Assembly (NCBI GenBank): GCA_973895155.1
Contig: OZ316897.1
Span: 20,460,001-20,524,000 of the forward strand
Source: Marsupella aquatica
Taxonomy: Eukaryota > Marchantiophyta
DNA: 64,000 nucleotides
Direction: 5' to 3'
Of this stretch, positions 25,227 through 37,800 are shown piece after piece (position 1 is the stretch's first letter; every line of letters begins with the position of its first letter). The notes under the pieces were generated by a model. The model was given only the letters and a program-made list of their open reading frames with translations, was not told the origin of the DNA and did no database searches. The position numbers and the translations under genes are program-made.

Positions 25227-28200
25227 AGGGGGCCCAAAAGAGGGTCCACCCCAAAGGACCAAAGGTCAGACAGCTAACCACCAGGAAGGCCGGCACCGGG
25301 ACAGAAGTTGTGTCTCAGGAGGCAACTAATCAAGACATTTAGAGACTATAGCCGGAGCAACTAACTCCTAAAGACCGGCCAGTGATCAGGTTCCGACTGG
25401 GTTCCTTCCAGTGGGTCCATGAGAGAGGGATGACTCAATAAGTCAGTCTGCAGTGCAGCTTTGGAGCCTGACAAGGGGATGTCACGGTGGACGGTCTTCC
25501 ATATTTCCTGTTCATCAGATTGGTCATTTGCTTGTCCCTATTTCCACAATCATGTCTCCTAACATACAAGAAATGCACATTAGAGCAGTCAAAAGATTGT
25601 GTAAATGAGATACGGCCAATGTAATAAACCTGTTTTATTGCTAGGACCTAAGGAGTTTAGGGGTTAGGCTATCTAAGTATAAGCCCCATAAGAATTTTAT
25701 GTCTGAGAATTTTTAGCCTATAAGACTTTTCTTACGTCAATAGTTTGACACACCCTAAATGTGCATATGGAATAAACCACCCTAATGTGCTACGGAACAA
25801 ACGGGAAAGTAGAGTGTGCTTACAGTGTCCCGTAATGGCTATATTGCAAATTTTTTTCAATATAGAAATTTCTTAGTAGTGGCACATTGTGATGTCTATT
25901 GGCATGATGATTTCTTTGTTGTGTTGATTTGTTGGAACACCTTGGAAGGAACATGCATACCCAATCATGTAGTCATAAAAAACACAGTAAGTTTAATCTT
26001 TCCATATTAGTCTAAGGGGTGGAGAACACTGGTCAACCCAAATAAACAACAAACAAATAATTATATGTAAACCTTAAGGTGCATCACTACTGGGCAGTCC
26101 TGGCTCAATTGTGGAGTATCCCTATCTCAAACAATCAGCTCAAAGCTATAGTATATGATTGCCTTGTCTTCCTGGTTGCTGGACTGTCTGAGCAAACTTC
26201 ATTCTCACACTAAGTCTGGTGTGGAAGGATTTCCTTGAGTGACATTAGTTTGTAGGGTTAGATTAGACTTCAGCAACTTCAAGATTTTCCTGAACAGCTG
26301 TGGATTCTTTGTTATCTCATTTTTAGAGTCACAGATTGTCAAATTTTGATACCCATCTTGATCTCTTGTTGTTTAAACCATCTGATACATTTATTGAAGC
26401 TTCAATGGAGTTCAACAGCACATCATAACACATTTATTGAAGCTTCATAGAGTTCAACAACACATCATCTTCCTTCTTGCATATTTTTCCATCTCTTATC
26501 TGTCAATTCCACGTAGGAATAAAGTAAATAATCTACACTGTAACACAGATAATTAGAAGGGGCCGAGAAAACCACAAATTACCAAAATGATATTGTCTAC
26601 TTACTTGGAAGGGTTTTGTGATTGTCATTGGCATATTAGAGTTCTTGCTCAATCATCTTGATTACAAGCACCAAATGAAGATCTGACTAGTTCCTCTTAG
26701 ACAAATATCTAAGAAACATGTGTAAAAGCTTTCTCATAATCCGGATCAATCATGATAAGCAAACACTAATGAAGCAACTATATTAGGAAGCTTAGGATTT
26801 AAGCACACAGTAATGTACGTAGCAGCTAATTCTTATCATATTTGAGGTGGCCTCAAATCATATGGTGTCTGCTGATTAGCATACCTACGATATAAGGAAC
26901 TCTTCAAGTAGCATCCGAGTGATAAAAGTAGCTCCCCACTCGAGTACCTGCTGGAATACATGAACACCTCAAGTGGCATTGAGCCATGTTTTCAGCCCCT
27001 CACAAACAATATCTAACCCCACCTTGTGAGACTTGTACCAGATATTATATCCCCACTAGTCTGGTGATGTTCGGCATAAAGAAATCTGGCTTCTCTGTCT
27101 CTTCTTTGAGGTGGCCAATGCCGTTTATATTGCTTCACTATCATAATTAAGTCTTTGTTACAAGTGTGGATCCTCCTAGTACCAGCAAAGTGTGTATGAA
27201 TTCTTTTGCTTTACCTCTCTTCAAACCTACTCCATGAAGACCACATAGAATCCGATCAGTCAAGCAGTATCAGAAGAAAATTGATACATGTGTTGACGAG
27301 CACTTGCATCACATACTCCCTGCTTGCTATGTATAGGCAGATGACCAAACATTATTAAGGCACAAGTTCCATACCTCTTCTCCTTCTCAAAGACCCAACC
27401 TGACAAGCTAGACAAAAGATGGTTAACAATAATTCACTTTGGGCATCGCTGGCTATAGGTCAGCTGATGGTGCGCAAAGATTGCCTTCTCCATCTCCTTC
27501 ATTAGAACTTCATTCTCTATCATCCAAAATGCTCTTAGATATCAACCCAAATACCAAGAGACAGTAGCCACCATTCAAACAGAATCAAAGGCACAAAAAA
27601 AAGCATGTCTCTACTCTTGTTTGTTTACTCCATCATTTGCACTTTTCTTGATAGGAGCATGCAATACCATGCGGGTTCTGGCAAAAGCTAGATGGCCAAT
27701 AATGCTAAAGTAACCAATTCTCCAATAAGTTTCCCTCACCTAGCTAGAGACCTCCAATAAGAGTATTGTCCTCTACTACAACTCTTGTAATAAGATTGTT
27801 AAGTAAGCATCTCATCAAGCTGCTTTCAAGGGAGGATCCCAACTGAAGGGAATTCTGTCCCACCCTCAATGTGCCTTTCAGAGACTGTCAGCTCATATTA
27901 AATAATTAATGGTCATTAATTGATCATTGTTGTGCAAGGCCAATTTCTCTTTGTCTTTACCTCCCTCAGCCAGCATAGGGTTGGGAACTGGATATAACCC
28001 TGGCATACTTACCTTGGTCCATGTCTTGAACAAGCCATAAACTTTCACATAGAGTAGAAACACAGACTCTTGCAACTTCATCAAAAACACTATGTAAGTC
28101 AATCTCATTGAGATCTATCAGCTGCTCATCATGTAGCTTGTCCAAATACAAATTAGCAAGGTCGTATGAATTTTGGCAAAGTTGGAGCTCCATCTTCAGC

Positions 28201-28671
28201 CAACTCCTCCATCCTCCCATATCACAACAACTCACACCAACTCTACACATTGAGCAATATTAAAAAAATGAGATTGACTGTCCACAAGCATGACCATTTC
28301 AAACACAATTGCAACTTGAGTAGTAGCACTTATTAAGTGCAAGATTGACATTGCAAAGTAGCAAGAGCAAAACAACAAAAACAAATTTTAAAAAGGATGT
28401 AACCCTCTGCCGGACAGTACCTGGTCCCGTCTGACAGTGCCCCGTCCTGGGGTGGGCCTTTTGTCATCGGGAGCCAAAATCCTATGGGAAGGAAAACGTG
28501 CGCAAGGCACGTAGTGCGGTGAGCCAACAATTTGGTGTTTCCATCCAAGCAACTTTCAACAACATATACTTAGACATTCGCCTTTGACCGCTCTACGCAG
28601 CTTGTCATTCCCTGAGCATGCTAACTGGCCTCCATCCCTGTGCTCTCAAAAGAAGCTGGCCTCCATCAGAT
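25227..28671. other. Stretch without a recognisable gene
   Basis: The sequence is AT-leaning and the frames are short and unconvincing. A 43-bp direct duplication starts at 26387 and 26430 (ACATTTATTGAAGCTTCA). The minus-strand frame at 27966-28250 (94 codons) is acidic and non-repetitive but matches nothing I recognise. The region lies between the two ceQORH copies and probably consists of decayed transposons. Confidence 0.45.
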
Positions 28672-29018
28672 TGTTGAGCATAGACGATAATCGCAACGGT
28701 AAGCACATGACACATCCAACGTGCAAGTAGTCAACACAAGAGATACGTGGTTCACCTCCTTGAGGCTACGTTCACGGGAACACACAAGAGAGCTTTACTG
28801 AACTCTAAGTCCATCGGCCATACCAAGTCTCCACAGTGTAAGCTCTCCTCATCTAGCTCTCAAGTGGCTCCATAACAATGAGCCTAAGTTTCACTTATCC
28901 AAGCAAACACCGCTTGACATATAGTGTGCATCCTAGTTAACCTAACCACGTCTCCGACTATGGTTAGCCTAACTACGGTTACATGTCGTAACCCTAGACC
29001 TTGAGTAAATACCTAACA
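28672..29018 (-). mobile_element. Solo LTR, 347 bp, with perfect 5-bp target duplication
   Basis: On the minus strand this begins TGTTAGGTATTTACTC and ends CTATGCTCAACA. It is bordered by CAGAT at 28667-28671 and 29019-29023, a perfect 5-bp duplication. It is highly similar over its full length to the LTR at 14942-15284 but inserted in the opposite orientation. There is no internal region beside it, so it is again a solo LTR. The intact duplication and close similarity point to fairly recent activity. Confidence 0.88.
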
Positions 29019-29023
29019 CAGAT

Positions 29024-31640
29024 TATCGGCCTCTCTTGGTGTCCTTGCTCTTGACCGCCCTAAGGGAACTGTTCAAACGAGTAGCCCCTCACGCCCTGGT
29101 CCTCTTTTACCCTGTCCGTGTGGAGTTTATGTGCTCTGCTCTTATCAACAAATTGAAACCATTAGTTCTCAATAATCGGACCACCCTCTAAGTACCCTGC
29201 TAGTACTTCATGGTAATGACAATTTGTGTCATCCCAAGGGGAACTGCTTCCTTCATAGTCACTTAAATTGACTACAGCAGGACACACCTTGTGTTTGCAT
29301 CAGAAGCAGACTGTCATTACCTTATACATAAGAGGTAGAATTTGAATCAACTCATGTGACCAATTTTATCAGTGCCAGTTTGCTCAATGATTTCAAGAAA
29401 AAACTACTTTTAATGGTTGCTAATGGTACCATTAAGGTGCCCACAAATATGGAGCTTGACTTTTTGTTGAAGTTTTTTACTCCAGTAGAAGTCAATGGTG
29501 ACCCTTCAATTTGTGGAAGTGGGACCCTTTAAGATGATCAATCCTTTTGAATTGAAGCACCACATACTGATTCACTTGAAGAGGTTAGACCTTGATGGAT
29601 GAGCTGTGCTCAACAAGCTTAATATGAGCTACAAGCCCTATGCGAGTGCTTTGCACTGTGCAAGGAGGGCAGGCCCATCTTGGAGGCCCATAGGGATTGG
29701 CCGGGGGCATTACGGGACAGCGGGAAGCAAATACGTGATAGGGGTGTACATTTCTCTCATCAATGGTGAGCAAAAACGGTAACGGCTGTGGATCTTTCCC
29801 GCCCAGAAGCTTTTTTGTATGGTGACGAAGGACAAAAAAAAGCGGGATCCCTTATTATAGTTGTAGATTAGGCAATGGCCAGAATTTCTAAGCTCCTTAA
29901 TTCTTTAATGGTTGGGGCTTGGTTGCTCTAGAGAAGGTCAATCTGCAAGCTAGCTGGTTACCTTGAGTCTTCAGTCCAAAACATCATGGAAAATTTGAAG
30001 TTTCTTCTGCAATGGGCATCAGTTCAAGTGTACATGGTAGCGGCTGGGAGCATCCAATTTCTCAACACATTGTACTTGAATCAAAGTGAATTCATCTTGT
30101 CATTGTAATTGATTGGATTGGGCCTATATAGATGAAAATACAGTAAGATATATTGAGACAATTTGTGGCCAGGGTCAGAAATTTTGAATAGAGAAGTTGA
30201 ACCCATCAGCTAGAAGTACATCGGAACCCTGGCCAGGGTCTTGTTTCAAGAGGCGGTGACTGAATGGTTTCCGATCACAAGTTTGTCTGAAGAGTATCTT
30301 GACTATATGTACCTCTTTTCTTTTATTCCTTGGCCGATTTCATTGGCCAGCAGAACGATGTATGCTCAAATCCTTATCAATAAGTAAAGCTCACTAGACT
30401 GCCCTTTTTATATAGGATAAAGTGCTATTGACCAAGCCCTCTTTACATTTTTGTATTCTCTTTTTTATATATTTGTACTACTATTGCAGTAGTCTAAGCT
30501 AGTGTCTCTGGAGTGCATAACATGGCCACTTGAATCTACAACTTTAGCAAGAGTCTAAGTGTGAATGGTGCATACACATATTAAACCCTGGCCACTTGAA
30601 TCTACAACGTACTTTCTCAAGTATCTAAGTGTGGATGGTGTACAAACATATTAATCCCTGCCACTTGAATAAGGCACTTGTTAGTCTTGCGTTCTTGTGC
30701 TTGCCTCATACCAAGACTGAGGTGTGAATTCTGCTCACAGTTTCAAACAGAGCCTATCATGACTTACCTTTCTAGTGCAGGCTGCAATGTGGGCTTATCA
30801 CAAAATCTTGTTCTTGTATTTCTTGGCTTAGAATTGGTCTCCCAGAAAGTTTCATGCTCTTGACATTGCTTTTGCAAATAAATTTAAGGGTGGGCTTTAC
30901 AAGAAGTTGAGTTGGGGGCAGTTTCAACTTGTTTCTGGTCTCCAAGATGTGACAAGGGCCATCCATTGGGGAAATGGAGAATGATGCAATTAGCCCTCAA
31001 CAACTTTGTGGTAGTTCCTTTTTATACTGTTGCCGATCCTGCATGAAATAAAGTGTGACCCCAATTTTGCTAATGTGGAGCACATTTTTGTCCCAGTTTT
31101 CAGACCGCCTCTTTTGGAGATCTCTTCATCTGGCCACTTGGTCCATTCTTGTTTGCAGTCTTTTGCAATAAACCACACCTACCGGGCTTCAAAAGCTACA
31201 ATTACCCGTAGTTATCAAGAAATGTAGCTTTTTCCTGAAATTGTGAAGAACACTTGTGAGATAGAGGAGAAAAGTGAGTTGAATGTAGAAAATGGAGAGG
31301 TTTTTGACACTTTCTCTTATATATGGCCAGTTGTATTATAAAAGTGGATCTACAAGTCCAAAATATCATTTCTGTTTCAAGTTGTGCATTAAAAGTGGAC
31401 CTTCATCAGTTAGATCTTTGGTAGTCCTTAGAAGAGCTATAGCCAAAGAACTAAAAGTGGGTTTTGATTGGAGTGGGTCCCAAACTTGTCTCTTAACTTA
31501 GTTGAGCACGGCATGCTCCACTTAGCTTTCCCAGACGTGGGGGCCATAAAAGGATCTCAAAAACTCTTTTAGCCCCTCACACTATCTATAGTATTTCAAA
31601 TAACCCTCCAGTTTACTTTGGTGAAAAAAGTTCACAAGTG
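29024..31640. other. Stretch without a recognisable gene
   Basis: There are no domains or convincing exons. A diffuse direct repeat (GCCACTTGAATCTACAAC, with CTAAGTGTGGATGGTG) occurs around 30525-30670. Frames are under 70 codons. I infer old repeat-derived DNA. Confidence 0.45.
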
Positions 31641-31667
31641 ACCCCATCATCTTGTAAAGCCACCCTA
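31640..31667 (+). repeat. Short dispersed repeat core (CTTGTAAAGCCACC)
   Basis: GACCCCATCATCTTGTAAAGCC is echoed at 55401-55430 (GCCCCACCATCTTGTAAAGCC), at 16225-16250 and, weakly, at 55929-55955. It is followed by the GTGCCAAAAG phrase shared with 8177. It is likely the conserved end of an unnamed element. Confidence 0.4.
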
Positions 31668-32358
31668 GCTTGTAAGTGCAGATTGAAGTACGTACATATC
31701 ACAGTGCCAAAAGACAAAAATGCCAAACTAGGAGACACAACCCAGGAAGGGGAAAAGGCGTACTTACACCCTGGATCTCCCTGCCATTATCCCTTACATT
31801 CCTTTCCTACTAAGTGTGCCTACACAATCATCCAAGACAACTTAATTTCAATTCAAGACATGAGCACAACTTGCCAAAATATTTGTTTGTAAGTTTGTAT
31901 CTATTTCAGCACGATTTCATGTAAAACATCATGCTACTATTGTCCATCAGAGTCAAGGATCTTGGCATTCAAGTTTGGCAGTTTTCGTATTGCTTGTGCT
32001 ACAAGAATAGGCTTTTAGAATGGCAGGTACTAATAGTTCAGCTATGCTCCAATCTTCTTATTTATCTTGACAAAGTTGGCACCTAAACTGGAGGATTGTT
32101 GTGATTCACACTCACCTCCTTAGCTTTCTGATCCTACTTCCAGTGCTAGTTTTGAAAATTTCTCATTTCAGGGATCCAATACATTTGGTTTCTTCTTTGT
32201 CCCCTTCAAGAAATTTAAGGGTTGTTGCCTTCATCCAAGTGGTATCATCTAATTGCACAAACATCGAGACAGTCTTCATGAATTGTGTGCACAATTTGGA
32301 AAATAGTGTCCATATTACTCGATTTTGTGCTTAGTGTGTGATTAGGTACTGTAGCAAA

Positions 32359-32528
32359 GTAATGTCTGTATCACTCGATTGTGTTTCTCGCAAAAGATAT
32401 TTGGGTTCATGGGATACAATTTTCACAGAGTAATGTCTGTATTACTCGCAAGCGACATATCCGTTCATGGTATACAATTTTAGTAATGTCTGTATTACTC
32501 GCAAGCGACATATCGGTTCATGAGATAT
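32359..32528. repeat. Tandem repeat, three degenerate units of 53-71 bp
   Basis: Units starting GTAATGTCTGTAT at 32359, 32430 and 32483 share CTCGCAA...TTCATG...TACAATTTT. Copies two and three are the closest pair. They lie in the 3' flank of ceQORH copy B and have no counterpart in copy A. Confidence 0.7.
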
Positions 32529-32931
32529 CTTCACATATTCAATTGCGCTGTGGGGTTTTTTCCACTTCGCTAGACGTTGACTAAGAATTCCTTCACACAG
32601 TTCATATGTTAAAATTCGGGATGAAGAACTGTACTGCTTTTCGTTGTCGTTCAGAAAAAAACATCTAAATATGTTCTGCCTCTAGCTTTCAAGTGACAGT
32701 AACGTTCTCAGCGATTCCGTATTATAGAGAAAGGTCCATAAGGATGTTTGGGGGAAACAGAGGGAAAGGATGATCAAGAGTCCATTGGTTTTCCACCAAA
32801 ACGAGAAAGACATATCAGTAGTGTGTCCCTGACTTACAAATACCACGTTCATATCTGATCCCAACCACAGAGCACATGTAAGAGAAATCTGAAATGAAGC
32901 AAGGTCTCTTCAAAGCCCAATCACAACCCGA

Positions 32932-33133
32932 TTGAATCAATCGCAACTGAGACACTTGGACAAGATAACAAGACGATGACAACAACCCAAGACCGTCAAC
33001 AATTTCAGGTCATGTAGGAACTAGAAAAACATGTTGAATCAATCGCAACTGAGACACTTGGACAAGATAACAAGACGATGACAACAACCCAAGACCGTCA
33101 ACAATTTCAGGTCATGTTCCTACTAGAAAAACA
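32932..33133. repeat. 101-bp tandem duplication
   Basis: The unit beginning TTGAATCAATCGCAACTG starts at 32932 and again at 33033 with almost no differences. Its high similarity implies a recent duplication after the ceQORH segment was copied. Confidence 0.85.
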
Positions 33134-33684
33134 TGTTCGGGACGCTGAAAACCTTAACAAATCATTACATGATTGTAAGACATGAATTTGGATGAAATGC
33201 GAGTACTACAAAGAGGGGAACAAACGAACGACAGTCGACAAGTCCAAGGCATCGACTAGGTGAGCGTAAGTGTCAAATTTGAAGTCATTGCAAACTCTGG
33301 AGATCGAGCTGAACCATAGAGATCATGAGACAACACCAAAGCTGTAGGCAAGAAATATGCTTTAATACTAAGTAAGCCGGCACATGATTCAAGGCATAAG
33401 TAGCCCATTCGAGGAAACGACCCCACTTGAAAAAATAACGAACACCGTGACAATTAACGTGGTTTTAACGGCAACTGAGCTACTGAACTCCCCGCAAACT
33501 AAAAGGCCACTCAATGTACAACTTTACAAAACGATGCCCCTGTCAAACAGGGTAAGAAGGCCGCGGCATCACGTTCTGGACGTTGAGCTGTTGGCATCAC
33601 CAGAGAGAAGACCATGAAAGTGTTCCCCTAAAGAGGCAACTCCGGATTACTGTGGAACCTATTTCCTCCAGTGAAAGTCCATCG

Positions 33685-36600
33685 TCACTCGTCTGTCATC
33701 GTCACAACTACTTTCCCAGTTGCATGTCCCTCAATACTCTTTGCCCACGCGTCTTCAGCCTTGTCCAAAGGATATTTTGAGTCCACAAACGTTTTAATCT
33801 TACCTTTAGCCATCAAATCCAGCATGTAGTCCAAGTCTCTAGACTTGAAAGACATCAGCAATACCGATCTCTTCTGTTTTGATCCAGTGACCTTCTTGAT
33901 CAATGAGCTCACCACCGCTGAAGCGGCAGGGTTCAACTCCTGGACATGTCCAGTTGGAGCCAGCTGCGGCTGAATTACTGACCATTTTACACCACTCGCT
34001 CCATTGACCACGACGTCGTACTTCTTTCCCGACGGACTGATGAGTTTGGCTCCCTCGTCAGTCTTGTAATCCAACACCTCGTCGACTCCGAGTGATTTCA
34101 ACAGCTCGATGTTCCGTTGCCCAACAGTGGCGGTTACATGTGCCCCGCTCAACTTGGCTAGCTGCAAAACAATGTGAAGCCACACAAACTGAGGGAACCA
34201 CAACACCAAAATCTTCACTTCAATTCTGAAGTCCCAACTCACAAACGAATTCGTTTCATGAAGGAATACACATGAACCCAAAAAAGCTACACACTGATAT
34301 GTGATCCAAAGCGGGCGGATGAGATATACCTGAACGGCATACAGCCCAACCCCACCAGCAGCTGCAGTGACCAGAACATTTCCAGTGTAGCTCCCATCAA
34401 TATTCACCCCTGCAGTTGTAAGAGCTTGGAGAGCAGTCAAGCCAGCTACGGGAAGACATGCACCATCAATTGCTGAGACTTCGGGGGGCCTTTTCGATGA
34501 GTTCTTCGGTGTAGTGATTGCGTACTCGGCTAGAGAGCCTCCAGACTGTAAGGTCTCCAGGAACGCGGGACGGGAATTTCAAAAGTCAGATGCTTGATAT
34601 GAAGTTGGTTTACGTCTTGTGCGACGTAAATCTCACCTACATTTTTATGCTCGAAGGCAAGTATTTAAGCAGAAATTTCAAGAACGCGGAATAGGAACCC
34701 AAACTTATAACAATTGTTTGTACTCACCAGTAAATCAATCCAGCTGACGATTTTTTCTCCAGGTGCGAAGTCTGTCACATCAGACCCGACACTCACCACT
34801 TCTCCAGCAACATCAGTTCCTGCCAACACCGTCCACGCCAGGAGGTCGAATCCTTACATGAATATAAAGATTGGATCCTGTCACCTATCCATAAATGGAG
34901 AAGACAACAATACTGACAGACCCAAATATCACGAAATTTGGTCACACAATCAATTCTGGCCTACCTCGTCCACTTTGCACTTTGGCCAACAGATTATAGA
35001 ATGCAAAAATAACCTCAACTCAATTTAATTCCAATAGTTTATCGGTTAGTACTGATGGTTGCCTTGATTTCGATTGTGCAATGATCAGATTCGGTGATGT
35101 TGCAATTAGTAATCGCCGAGAGAAACATCACAATATGGAGACGGTGAACACAGCTTGTAAGACACCTGTGTAATCAACGAAAGATGATTCTCCTGTCGTG
35201 GAAGCTGCTCTCGTCCGTATTCACCCAAACAAGAAGTTTACCACCATCTTCTACACAAGGTATCTTCATTCTTCGATATGAGGTCAATTGCAGGGTGAAC
35301 TGGTGAAGATGGTGACAAAACTTACCTGGAATGAAAGGGAACTTTCGAGGTAGAAAGGGTCGCAAGATTCCTTCCTGAATCTTCCAGTCAACTGGGTTCA
35401 CGCTGGCTGTCTCTACCTTCATCAGAAGCTCTCCTTTCCTCGGATCGGGAGCGGGTATCGTCACATGCTGCTCAAACGCACAAGACACAAAACCGATCAA
35501 TCTCCAAACTCAAACCAATTCAGGGCCTATACTTGTAAATATACCTATGACATGGGCCACGAAGTAACTCCTACGCCATACTGGCAGAACTGTAGCAATC
35601 CACCCGGAATATGAAGAGACAACTCCTCAAGCGACAAATTTCCCTCTAATCTCTTCACACAAAACAGCCAGACTCGCATAAAATTGGCACTGGAATGGTC
35701 GACCACACTCTGCCACCCATCGCTAGCCGTCTTTAGGTCTTCAAGGAGGGGATCTTTCACGAATTCATGATGGAAAGCAAATTCGGAGTCAATTTTCCCC
35801 GATACGATCTGTTTGCGGCGAGGGAATTGCCCTGCCCCGTGTAACAGATGGGTACAGTCCTCTCATTTGAATTGTACGACAGTCGCCTCTCGCTAATAGT
35901 CCTCGCTTCTTCAATAGGAAAATCTTCCGGTAATTCCTGAGAATGGAGCAAAACCTACTAGGATAGATATAAGCCAAGCTTTTCCACATCTAACCACGGC
36001 AGGTTAGACGACGGGATCGTCTATGCCCTGCGTAATGGAAAATTGAAGGCGTCCAAAATGGAGACTGCATATAACAGCCTGAACCTCTTATCCTTTCGAG
36101 ATACTCAACAGGGTTAAGGCGGACATCAGTGTTGGTGATGGCGGGAAGACTCAGGGGGCCTTCCACCAGACCCACAATTCCGGGCACACTCGACTTCGAA
36201 GCTTTAGAATATCTCGCCATATCGCAAGCTGATTTGTGCGATAAGCTCCTCGACTACCCGGAAGAGTGGTACGAGCCGAGTGAGATGCACTTCCTGACCC
36301 ATCTCTTAGGAGGGTTCTTGAGCAAGTAGATCACCCAATTCCCATTGAATGCAGACAGATCGAACTGCTATAGAGGACGCCTGGGTGTATATCTACAGCA
36401 TCCCAATCCTTAGAAATGGATGAAGTGCAAGACGAGCTCAACAGCAGGAGAGTCATCGTGAGCTTAGCTCCGTGACGCTTCCACACTTCAATTCATAACT
36501 AATGAAAGAGATGAATCGATGGATAAATGTTTCTCAAGTCAAGGGCTTCAATTCTCAACCCCTTGCTTCGATTCGTCTCGATCACCCATTTCCAGTTCCA

Positions 36601-36913
36601 CCCATATACCATCAAATCTAATGCAAACGTGGACAAACTCGAGACCATCAATACACTCCCAGGGATTCCCACATTAGCTCCTCCTTGCTCATTCCCGCCA
36701 TCCATCACACCCCACAAACCTATTTAAAACTCTTTCAACTGCAAGATCTCCGTCTCTCTCTGCGGACTCTTGGGATCATTCCTGCACCACATTTCAGCCA
36801 AGCTGCAAGAGACATGCACCGCCTGCTCACAATGGATTCCTCCCTACCTTGAGACTGCTTGCGCCCCCACCATACTGGGAGTATTGCACCGCTTTCATCA
36901 CCTCCCCGGCCAT
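33685..36913 (-). CDS. ceQORH: chloroplast-envelope quinone oxidoreductase homologue, copy B
   Basis: This is a second complete MDR oxidoreductase of the ceQORH type, with the same predicted role in NADPH-dependent reduction of reactive lipid-derived carbonyls at the chloroplast envelope. Exons (minus strand) are 36848-36913, 35326-35467, 34728-34819, 34330-34545 and 33685-34161, joining in frame to 330 residues. All exon lengths match copy A except the last, which has one extra codon (NGASGVKWS against NAAGLKWS). Key phrases are NPVDWK, GEVVSVGSDV, AGLTALQAL, AAAGGVGLYAVQ (nucleotide-binding turn), LDYKTDEG and WAKSIEGHATGK. All donors are near consensus (GTAGGG, GTAAGT, GTGAGT, GTATAT). Introns are 1380, 506, 182 and 168 nt. 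The fourth intron is a multiple of three and has no stop codon. Both copies appear functional. Confidence 0.9.
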
Positions 36914-37628
36914 CTTTCGCATGCACCAGCCCTCCTCTCCGTCCTCCGATCCTTCCTCAAGCTCAACACTGGTCGATCAGCTTCCTGCTCCACGATCGGC
37001 ACACAAGCTGACAAGCTCCAGTAGTAAAACCCACAAATGTAGTAGAACAGAAAACGGTGCTCTTCCTCCCTCTCTTCCTTTGCTGTCGATCGTCTCGCAG
37101 CTTTCCGTGTCGAGCAATCATCAAATCCAATCCAGGCACGAAGCTGTAAATGAGCCCCATCAGCAGCTGCCTCCCTCCCTCTACTCCACTGGACCACTCC
37201 ACTCCACTCCACTCCACTCTACGGCTCTGTTTCGAAATCTGCCCGCGTTTGATTTTCCGACGCGGATGCGAATCGCTCCTGCCTCCAATTACTTGTCACG
37301 GCCACAACTCCCGATCAACTACGCATGCGCCAGCCGGCGTGCCGACGTTCCAGCAGCGCATCGACGGCGCTACAGTACCGACGGCGCTGCACCGCCCCAG
37401 TGCCCCGTGTATAATCCTCCCCTTTCTCGTAGAGCATTCCCACCGGCGTTTGTTTTGCGGCGACGGTTCACCAAATTCCTCCTCACTGAAAACTCTGCGC
37501 CGCTTTTTGAGTGGCGAAAACGTTTCCAGGTTTTTTTGAAAACTCTTCGCCACTCTTTGGCGGGGCGAACGTTTGTCAGGTGTTTTTTCTTAGGACGTAA
37601 TAAAAATAATATTAAAAAAAAGGAAGCC

Positions 37629-37800
37629 TTGCCAAATAATATGTGCTAATCCCCTTCATTTTTGCAATCATCCATGTTTTTCGTATGCAATTTTGTCCTT
37701 TTATTAGTTTAAAGCTTTGCCAAATAATATGTGCTAATCCCCTTCATCTTTGCCATCATCCCTGTTTTTATTATGCAAGTTTATCAGTTTATTAGTTTTG
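37629..37800. repeat. 88-bp tandem duplication
   Basis: Units beginning TTGCCAAATAATATGTGC start at 37629 and 37717. They are similar throughout but with scattered substitutions, and they sit just upstream of the copy B promoter side. Confidence 0.75.

Larger units (their letters stand above)
31968..37445 (-). repeat. Segmental duplication copy B (ceQORH locus)
   Basis: This is the homologue of 19225-25060, in the same orientation about 12.5-12.8 kb away. The left part (31.97-33.6 kb) is the downstream flank and has acquired its own small tandem repeats. The right part contains promoter-proximal DNA and a CTCCA microsatellite near 37185-37220. Confidence 0.75.

Noticed and set aside
36849-37649. 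Plus-strand 266-aa ORF
   Set aside because: Antisense shadow over exon 1 and the upstream region of ceQORH copy B; low-complexity Pro/Ser text and no conservation with copy A.
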